Shown piece by piece: positions 23,668 through 29,023 of a stretch of 29,023 nucleotides of DNA (positions within the stretch are counted from its first letter, which is position 1; every line of letters starts with the position of its first letter). The DNA lies in contig CALZMY010000012.1 of assembly GCA_945788675.1 (NCBI GenBank), forward strand, positions 1 through 29,023, written 5' to 3'. A program made the position numbers and the translations under genes. The notes beneath the pieces were generated by a model. It ran no database searches. It saw only the letters and a program-made list of their open reading frames with translations, and was not told the DNA's origin. Origin of the DNA: an uncultured Gammaproteobacteria bacterium (GTDB lineage: Bacteria; Pseudomonadota; Gammaproteobacteria; SZUA-140).

Positions 23668-24132
23668 ATGTTAAGCAAACAACAGGCGGCGCCCGATTTT
23701 TCTTTACTCAATGCCAATAAGCGTGAAATTACCCTGGCGGATCTTAACGGTGAAAAAAATGTGGTTTTGTATTTTTATCCCAGAGACGATACGCCAGGCT
23801 GCACGCTTGAGGCGAAGCAGTTCACAGACCTTGCTAACGAGTTCGCCGCTCTTGATACGGTCGTTATCGGGGTTAGTAAGGATTCCTGTAAGAGTCATCA
23901 GTCTTTTATCGATAAATATGACTTGAAGGTTGAGTTGCTAGCCGATATTGACGGTTCCCTGTGTGAGCGTTATGGGGTGTGGCAGGAAAAGGTGAAGAAA
24001 GACGTTAAAAAAATGGGTATTGTGCGTTCTACCTTTATTATCGATAAGCAAGGTGTTTTGGTTGACGTGGAGTATGGTGTGACTGCCGATGGTCATGCGC
24101 AGAAAGTTCTGACGAAAATCAAAACTCTTTGA
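23668..24132 (+). CDS. bcp: Thiol peroxidase of the Bcp/PrxQ family
   Basis: A 154-residue peroxiredoxin (E. coli Bcp 156) reducing H2O2 and organic peroxides. The peroxidatic Cys lies in the DDTPGCTLEA motif after VVLYFYPRD. The usual Bcp resolving Cys five residues later is absent (GCTLEAKQF). Two other cysteines, in SKDSCKSH and GSLCERYG, could resolve it, or it may be a 1-Cys type enzyme. IVRSTFIIDKQG and a VEYG block near the end are typical. ATG 23668 is preferred over the in-frame ATG 23611 because Bcp proteins begin a few residues before APDFSL. The Shine-Dalgarno is weak. Confidence 0.93.
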   Translation: MLSKQQAAPDFSLLNANKREITLADLNGEKNVVLYFYPRDDTPGCTLEAKQFTDLANEFAALDTVVIGVSKDSCKSHQSFIDKYDLKVELLADIDGSLCERYGVWQEKVKKDVKKMGIVRSTFIIDKQGVLVDVEYGVTADGHAQKVLTKIKTL

Positions 24133-24217
24133 GTTATTTCCGTATAACTGGATTGTCGGAATTAGCCCGCAGACAATTGCTATTGTTGCACTGGGTGCTC
24201 TGTTTATGAAAATATTC

Positions 24218-24239
24218 AGGCGTGGTGATAATCACGCCT
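24218..24239. terminator. Stem-loop between bcp and the MtfA gene
   Basis: AGGCGTG pairs with CACGCCT and the stem can be extended to nine pairs with one G-U, closing a GATA loop. No run of T follows on either strand, so it is at best a weak terminator or an RNA 3'-end stabiliser for bcp. Confidence 0.35.
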
Positions 24240-24271
24240 TGTGAATTGAATCGGGATCTTCGTTTGGCATT

Positions 24272-25060
24272 ATGAAATGGCTTGATCGTCTGCGTATTCA
24301 TTATGTACTCCATCACCATCCCATTCCACATGAAGTGTGGAAATCGTTAATGCATGAGGTTGGTATCTTCAGGGGGCTGAGCGCTGTTGAGCGTGCCCAC
24401 TTGAGGGAGCTGACGACACTATTTCTGCATCGTAAAACCTTTACTGGAGTTCAGGGGTTAACAGTATCAACAGAGATGGCGGTGGCCGTGGCCGCTCAGG
24501 CCTGTCTGCTGATTATGAGACTCGAACTGGATTATTACGACGGCTGGATTGAGATTGTGCTCTATCCAGCAGCCTTTCGAGTAGAAAGGGAGAGCATCGA
24601 TGGCGCTGGGCTGGTCTCGCACGAGGTGCTGGCTTTAAGCGGTGAGTCCTGGTCTCATGGGGCGGTGATTCTTTCCTGGGATGATGTTGTCTCCGATCTG
24701 AATGAACCTCGTCCAGGCCACAATGTTGTGCTGCATGAGTTTGCTCATAAGTTAGATATGCTTAATGGTAGTGCCAACGGCATGCCATCGCTACATGCTG
24801 ATATGGTGTTGCAGCAATGGACGGAGGCTTTTAGTGACGCCTTCGACCACATACAACAACAGCTGTTACATCAGCGCCATTCTGGGATAAATGCTTATGC
24901 TGCTACCAGTCCCGCCGAATTCTTTGCAGTCGTGAGTGAATATTTCTTTTCCGATCCATTGTGTCTACTTCACCATTACCCAGGAGTCTATGCACAACTG
25001 GTATTGTTTTATCGTCAGGACCCTGTAAAACGACAAGCATTGCCGGGGATTGAGTCCTGA
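24272..25060 (+). CDS. mtfA: MtfA-type zinc peptidase (M90 family)
   Basis: A 262-residue soluble protein (E. coli MtfA 265). The zinc motif is HEFAH at 155-159 in VVLHEFAHKLDMLNG, with the probable third ligand E216 in SPAEFFAVVSEYFF. The N-terminal helical domain and FLHRKTFTGVQGL block match the family. In E. coli MtfA binds the repressor Mlc and so links to glucose phosphotransferase regulation. Nothing in the window shows an Mlc partner, so only the peptidase assignment is safe. It stands alone after bcp, 139 bp downstream. Confidence 0.9.
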   Translation: MKWLDRLRIHYVLHHHPIPHEVWKSLMHEVGIFRGLSAVERAHLRELTTLFLHRKTFTGVQGLTVSTEMAVAVAAQACLLIMRLELDYYDGWIEIVLYPAAFRVERESIDGAGLVSHEVLALSGESWSHGAVILSWDDVVSDLNEPRPGHNVVLHEFAHKLDMLNGSANGMPSLHADMVLQQWTEAFSDAFDHIQQQLLHQRHSGINAYAATSPAEFFAVVSEYFFSDPLCLLHHYPGVYAQLVLFYRQDPVKRQALPGIES

Positions 25061-25224
25061 AGCAAATTCGATAAAGTGAAAAGGTGTGTAATGGAATGTT
25101 TTAAAAATTTTTTAGCTGTCTCTCTTTCAGAAGTTATCAGCGTGATTGTTCAGTTAGACAGCTGTGCATGCCGGGTAAATTATCGAGCGATGTGAATGTG
25201 ATATGACATTACATTACTACATGG

Positions 25225-26103
25225 CTATCGGGCCTGAAAAGCTCCCGCCTGTTTTAGCGGTAGTTCAATATTTTTAAGCAACGGCAGTGTCGTGTCCAGC
25301 GTCATGTCCCCGTTGAGCTGGTATTCCATTGCTTTGCTCTGGGTAAGGGCTTGATAAAGGGCCATGCCCATGTCTGAAAAACTCAAGCTTACCGGAATGC
25401 TCATCTGGGCGTGTCCCTTCTCGGGCAGTGTGACCACATTGGCCGTTTTGATGGCTGCCCACGACTTGCCGTTGACCAGCAGATTATAGTCGAGCCGGGT
25501 GAGATCGATGCCGAAAGCGTTGGGATTGTCCATCGCCATGACTACCGTTAAGGCTGCGCCAGTGAGACTAAGGCTATCGATAGCGACGTCTGATACCTGC
25601 ATCGATGGTACAGAAGGGATCGGTATGGCATTGCTGTAGGATGCCGGAATGGTGCGTGTACCCAATACTGGCAGGTCAACGCGGATTTTGGAGTCGATAT
25701 TGAACGGCAGGCTGTCTCTGTTTCCCTCTCCCTTAAATAGATTCACCAGTTCCGTGAACTTGAAGGCGATGGGTACTTCGACCTGATTGCTGGAGCGAGC
25801 ATCGATATTGATGCCGCTGTGCTGCTCGCCCTGGGTGAACGGCTTGCCGTCAATATTAAGCGCATAGTCGAAGCCTGCCAGTTTGATGGGGAGTGCGTTC
25901 GGGTTGTCCACGTTTATTAGCATCGTCAGTTCGGCGCCATCGAAAGAGAGTGCGCTAAGCTGGGTACCTGCGAGGCTAACCTCAGGTTCGCGTACATCAG
26001 CAGCGCCCAGGAGTTTTTCCAGTGACGCGCAACCGCTTAACAAAAGGATAATACTGGCCGCAAAAAAATAGCTGAGTCTGCCAGGAAAGGTGCGGAATGT
26101 CAT
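25225..26103 (-). CDS. LEA14/WHy-domain lipoprotein with duplicated domain
   Basis: A 292-residue lipoprotein: signal peptide with lipobox LLSGC, lipidated C25, followed by Ala-Ser, which suggests the outer membrane. The mature part holds two LEA14/WHy-type beta-sandwich domains. The duplication is visible in NVDNPNALPIKLAGFDYAL of the first copy and MDNPNAFGIDLTRLDYNLL of the second, each followed by an NGK or DGK turn. Such domains are linked to desiccation and stress tolerance in plants and archaea; in bacteria the role is unknown. It is monocistronic, divergent from nirB. Confidence 0.85.
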   Translation of the reverse strand: MTFRTFPGRLSYFFAASIILLLSGCASLEKLLGAADVREPEVSLAGTQLSALSFDGAELTMLINVDNPNALPIKLAGFDYALNIDGKPFTQGEQHSGINIDARSSNQVEVPIAFKFTELVNLFKGEGNRDSLPFNIDSKIRVDLPVLGTRTIPASYSNAIPIPSVPSMQVSDVAIDSLSLTGAALTVVMAMDNPNAFGIDLTRLDYNLLVNGKSWAAIKTANVVTLPEKGHAQMSIPVSLSFSDMGMALYQALTQSKAMEYQLNGDMTLDTTLPLLKNIELPLKQAGAFQAR

Positions 26104-26418
26104 TGGAAGTTCCTTAATGTTGGTTTACAAAGGATCAGCGTGGAATCGTCTAAGTAAAATGTTTGCCATATTCATGGCTACGCTTCATATAGCGTGAGAA
26201 TACCTCAAAAGAAGTCGGATGCGTAATAGAATATTACTTGTTACAAAGAATTCACCAGCGTGTCACGGTAGTTGTTGCAGCGATGTCCCACCAGTGGTCC
26301 AGTGGTCTCGTTATAGATGCCGCAATCAGTAGCAAGAGGATGAATTGTGCTAGCTCGCTTCCCTTTTGAAGGCACTCCCTTGTATGCTTGTGCTGAAATG
26401 GCGCATGCGCTCATGTCG

Positions 26419-26435
26419 TGCACTCTATTGGCGCG
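26419..26435 (+). promoter_or_regulatory. Candidate NtrC binding site
   Basis: GCAC-N7-GCGC differs by one base from the NtrC half-site arrangement GCAC-N7-GTGC. It lies about 100 bp upstream of the candidate sigma-54 promoter, a normal enhancer distance. The match is short and could be chance. Confidence 0.35.
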
Positions 26436-26521
26436 TGGGTGGTCAGGCGCTTGCCTTTATGGTAACCCTTTTATCAGTAAATAGCTGATTTAAAACAATG
26501 TCTTATTGATATTTTCAGGGC

Positions 26522-26537
26522 TGGTATGGTAATTGCT
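26522..26537 (+). promoter_or_regulatory. Candidate sigma-54 (-24/-12) promoter of nirB
   Basis: TGGTATGGTAATTGCT has the GG and GC dinucleotides exactly 10 bp apart, with TTGCT matching the -12 element and TGG the -24 element; the CAC after TGG is TAT. Transcription would start about 35 bp before the nirB ATG. It fits nitrogen-limitation control of nitrite assimilation. Confidence 0.5.
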
Positions 26538-26583
26538 ACCGTGCAATCGATCTCTATAGTTTATTTATCAGGAAGTTTGAGTA

Positions 26584-29022
26584 ATGAAAGAAAAATTGGT
26601 TTTAGTCGGAAACGGTATGGCGGGTATGCGTACCCTTGAAGAGTTGCTGAAGATCGCGCCGGAAAAATATGACATCACCGTTTTTGGGGCAGAGCCGTAC
26701 GGTAACTATAATCGTATCCTGCTGTCGCCCGTGCTTGCGGGCGAGAAGACCATCGATGACATTATGCTAAACGACCTGCAGTGGTATGAGGACAATAACA
26801 TCACGCTGCACACCGGCAAGAAGGTGGTGAATGTCGATCGCAAGGGGCGCAGGGTGATCGCTGATGACGGTTCCGAGGAGTCTTATGATCGCCTGCTGCT
26901 GGCGACCGGCTCCAATCCTTTTATTATTCCGGTACCCGGGCATGACAAGGAAGGGGTGATCGGTTTTCGTGATATCTACGATGTCGATACCATGCTTGAC
27001 TGCGCCAGGCACCATAAGAGTGCCGTTGTGATCGGCGGCGGTCTACTGGGGCTGGAAGCGGCGAACGGACTGATGTTGCAGGGGATGACGGTGACGGTGG
27101 TGCATCTGACGGATACGCTGATGGAGCGCCAGATGGATGCGGTCTCTGGTGAGATGCTGAAGCAGGAGCTGGAAGCCAAGGGGCTACACTTCCTGATGGC
27201 GACGCAGACCGCAGAGATCCTCGGTGATGGGCGTGTCAGTGGGGTCCGTTTTAAGGATGGTGCGGAGATCTCTGCCGATCTGGTGGTGATGGCCGCGGGG
27301 ATTCGCCCCAACATTGAGCTGGCCGAACGCATCGGGCTCCATTCCGAGCGCGGCATCGTCGTTAACGATACGATGCAGACCTTTGATCCCAAAATTTATT
27401 CTGTCGGGGAGTGCGTGCAGCATCGCGGCAAGACCTATGGGTTGGTGGCGCCGCTGTTCGAGCAGGCTAAGGTTTGCGCCAACCACCTCGCTGAATATGG
27501 CATCGGTCTCTATGAAGGCTCAGTGACCTCGACCAAGCTGAAGGTGACCGGGGTCGATCTCTTCTCTGCCGGCGACTTCATCGGTGATGACAGCACCGAA
27601 GAGATCGTAATGAAAGATGCTGCGAACGGTGTCTATAAAAAGATTGTACTGAAGGATAACAGGATCCATGGGGCGGTGATGTACGGCGACACCGTTGATG
27701 GTGCGTGGTACTTCCAGCTACTGCGTGATCAGACCGATATCAGTGACTTCCGTGATTCGCTGATGTTTGGCCAGGCACATCTTGGTGACTCCGGTCATGG
27801 TGGTGAAAATGCTGCGGCGGCGATGAGTGATGATATGGAGATCTGTGGCTGTAATGGTGTCACTAAAGGCTGTGTGGTCAAGGCGATCACCACCCAGGGA
27901 CTGTTTACCCTTGATGATGTGCGCGCCCACACCAAGGCGTCGGCATCATGTGGCTCCTGTACTGGTCTGGTGGAACAGGTGCTGGCATCGACCGTGGGTG
28001 ACTACTCTGCATCGACCAAGGCGACACCGATGTGTAAGTGTACTGATCATAGCCACGATGTGGTGCGTGCCGCGATCAAAGATAACCATCTGACATCGAT
28101 TCAGGCGACACGTGAATTCCTCGAATGGCGCGAGCCCGATGGCTGTGCCTCTTGCCGCCCGGCACTGAACTATTATGTCCTCGCCGCATGGCCAGCCGAG
28201 GCGGTCGACGACCCGCAGTCGCGTTTTATCAACGAACGTGTCCACGCCAACATCCAGAAAGACGGTACCTATTCGGTGGTACCACGTATGTGGGGTGGTG
28301 TGACCACACCGAATGAGCTGCGTGCGATTGCCGACGTTGCCGACAAGTTTGAAGTGCCGATGGTCAAGGTGACCGGTGGTCAGCGTATCGATCTGTTCGG
28401 TATCAAGAAGGAAGACCTGCCGGCAGTGTGGGGCGATCTTAATGCGGCCGGCATGGTCTCTGGCCACGCCTATGGCAAATCGTTGCGGACCGTGAAGACC
28501 TGTGTCGGTTCCGAGTGGTGTCGTTTTGGTACGCAGGATTCGACCGGGCTTGGCATCAAGCTCGAACAGTTCACCTGGGGTTCGTGGATGCCGCACAAAT
28601 TTAAGATTGCGGTCTCCGGTTGTCCGCGTAACTGCGCTGAGGCGACGATCAAGGATTTTGGTGTGGTCTGTGTCGATTCCGGTTATGAGCTGCATGTTGC
28701 CGGTAACGGTGGCATCAAGGTGCGCGCGACTGACCTGTTATGCAAGGTTGAAACCGAAGAAGAAGTGAAGGAGTACTGCGGTGCCTTTACTCAGCTCTAT
28801 CGTGAAGAGGCGCATTACCTGGATCGTACCGCACCATGGATCGAACGTGTCGGACTTAGCTATGTGAAAGAGAAGGTGGTCGAAGATGCTGAGAGCCGCA
28901 AGGCGCTCAATGCCCGCTTTATCGAGTCACAGAAGTATACTCAGACCGACCCATGGGCCGAGCGTGTTAGCGGCAAGGTAGCGCCAAACGAATTTACACC
29001 TCTGAAAGTGATTTCCGGTTAA
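26584..29022 (+). CDS. nirB: Assimilatory nitrite reductase [NAD(P)H] large subunit
   Basis: An 812-residue cytoplasmic flavo-siroheme enzyme reducing nitrite to ammonium (E. coli NirB 847). Residues 1-300 are a pyridine-nucleotide-disulfide oxidoreductase with the FAD motif GNGMAGMR and the NAD motif VIGGGLLGLEAA. A BFD-type [2Fe-2S] domain uses CxC at 421/423 and CGSC at about 456-459. A second Cys-rich segment follows (MCKC, DGCASC). The C-terminal nitrite/sulfite reductase half carries the [4Fe-4S]-siroheme ligands C640 and C646, then C680 and C684 (SGCPRNC). It starts with ATG after AGGAAG and ends one base before the window edge. nirD, the small subunit, is expected next but is outside the window. 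Confidence 0.96.
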   Translation: MKEKLVLVGNGMAGMRTLEELLKIAPEKYDITVFGAEPYGNYNRILLSPVLAGEKTIDDIMLNDLQWYEDNNITLHTGKKVVNVDRKGRRVIADDGSEESYDRLLLATGSNPFIIPVPGHDKEGVIGFRDIYDVDTMLDCARHHKSAVVIGGGLLGLEAANGLMLQGMTVTVVHLTDTLMERQMDAVSGEMLKQELEAKGLHFLMATQTAEILGDGRVSGVRFKDGAEISADLVVMAAGIRPNIELAERIGLHSERGIVVNDTMQTFDPKIYSVGECVQHRGKTYGLVAPLFEQAKVCANHLAEYGIGLYEGSVTSTKLKVTGVDLFSAGDFIGDDSTEEIVMKDAANGVYKKIVLKDNRIHGAVMYGDTVDGAWYFQLLRDQTDISDFRDSLMFGQAHLGDSGHGGENAAAAMSDDMEICGCNGVTKGCVVKAITTQGLFTLDDVRAHTKASASCGSCTGLVEQVLASTVGDYSASTKATPMCKCTDHSHDVVRAAIKDNHLTSIQATREFLEWREPDGCASCRPALNYYVLAAWPAEAVDDPQSRFINERVHANIQKDGTYSVVPRMWGGVTTPNELRAIADVADKFEVPMVKVTGGQRIDLFGIKKEDLPAVWGDLNAAGMVSGHAYGKSLRTVKTCVGSEWCRFGTQDSTGLGIKLEQFTWGSWMPHKFKIAVSGCPRNCAEATIKDFGVVCVDSGYELHVAGNGGIKVRATDLLCKVETEEEVKEYCGAFTQLYREEAHYLDRTAPWIERVGLSYVKEKVVEDAESRKALNARFIESQKYTQTDPWAERVSGKVAPNEFTPLKVISG

Positions 29023-29023
29023 A

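Larger units (their letters stand above)
26104..26583. other. 480-bp intergenic region between the WHy lipoprotein and nirB
   Basis: This is the longest non-coding gap. Its right part carries the nirB promoter elements described separately. Its middle (26241-26423) has a 60-codon minus-strand frame starting with GTG that I do not count as a gene. The left part should hold the promoter of the lipoprotein gene, but I saw no convincing -35/-10 pair. No repeat or RNA gene is evident. Confidence 0.6.

Noticed and set aside
25114..25163. AGCTGTCT/AGACAGCT inverted repeat downstream of the WHy lipoprotein gene
   Set aside because: Only 8 bp with a 34-nt loop; on the minus strand it is followed by an A-run then a T-run, so it is too weak to call a terminator.
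26241..26423. 60-codon minus-strand frame with several cysteines in the gap before nirB
   Set aside because: It starts with GTG, has no visible ribosome binding site and no recognised family, and it overlaps the candidate NtrC site at its 5' end. The tail containing HRCNNYRD looks protein-like, so a homology search would be worthwhile, but I cannot support it as a gene.
26511..26526. Possible FNR box (TTGAT-N4-TCAGG) upstream of nirB
   Set aside because: Only the left half matches; the right half differs from ATCAA at most positions.

Overview
The window looks like a chromosomal segment of a non-enteric gammaproteobacterium. The central gene order truA-trpF-trpB-trpA-accD-folC-dedD-cvpA-purF-metZ combines the enterobacterial accD-folC-dedD-cvpA-purF string with the pseudomonad truA-trpF-accD and purF-metZ junctions. 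Methionine synthesis by direct sulfhydrylation (MetZ), nitrite assimilation (NirB) and PEP carboxylase fit a free-living, biosynthetically complete cell. I cannot name the genus. I saw no rRNA, tRNA, CRISPR array, transposase or phage gene.

Layout. 1-1198 (+): the tail of an unidentified CDS, then a membrane-anchored M48 protease. 1323-5665 (-): PEP carboxylase preceded by a glycogen-synthase-like GT5 protein that has lost every catalytic residue I could align. 5816-6655 (+): a 6-phosphogluconate-dehydrogenase-like protein, divergent from the GT5 gene, also with altered catalytic and cofactor motifs. A 152-bp MITE-like element inserted exactly at its 3' end. 7008-8987 (+): a KefB/C-type antiporter with RCK domains. 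9041-20478 (+): the housekeeping biosynthetic run from truA to metZ, followed by a glycerate 2-kinase. A large AT-rich hairpin lies between trpF and trpB, and a multi-stem RNA leader with an intrinsic terminator lies between purF and metZ. 20515-23431 (-): a two-gene, AT-rich, surface-protein-like operon (a DUF4124 protein and a pilin-like/ankyrin fusion), then a FieF-type metal exporter. 23668-25060 (+): a Bcp peroxiredoxin and an MtfA-type peptidase. 25225-26103 (-): a LEA14/WHy-domain lipoprotein. 26584-29022 (+): the nitrite reductase large subunit, behind a candidate sigma-54 promoter with a possible NtrC site.

How it fits together. The central run supplies tryptophan, malonyl-CoA, folate, purines and methionine, and also carries cell-envelope genes (SPOR, CvpA). 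PPC, the glycerate kinase and the two degenerate carbohydrate-enzyme homologues suggest a carbon-partitioning theme at the edges. The best candidates for undescribed biology are the divergent pair of apparent pseudoenzymes (GT5-like and 6PGDH-like), the metZ leader RNA of a class I do not recognise, and the pilin-ankyrin fusion protein.
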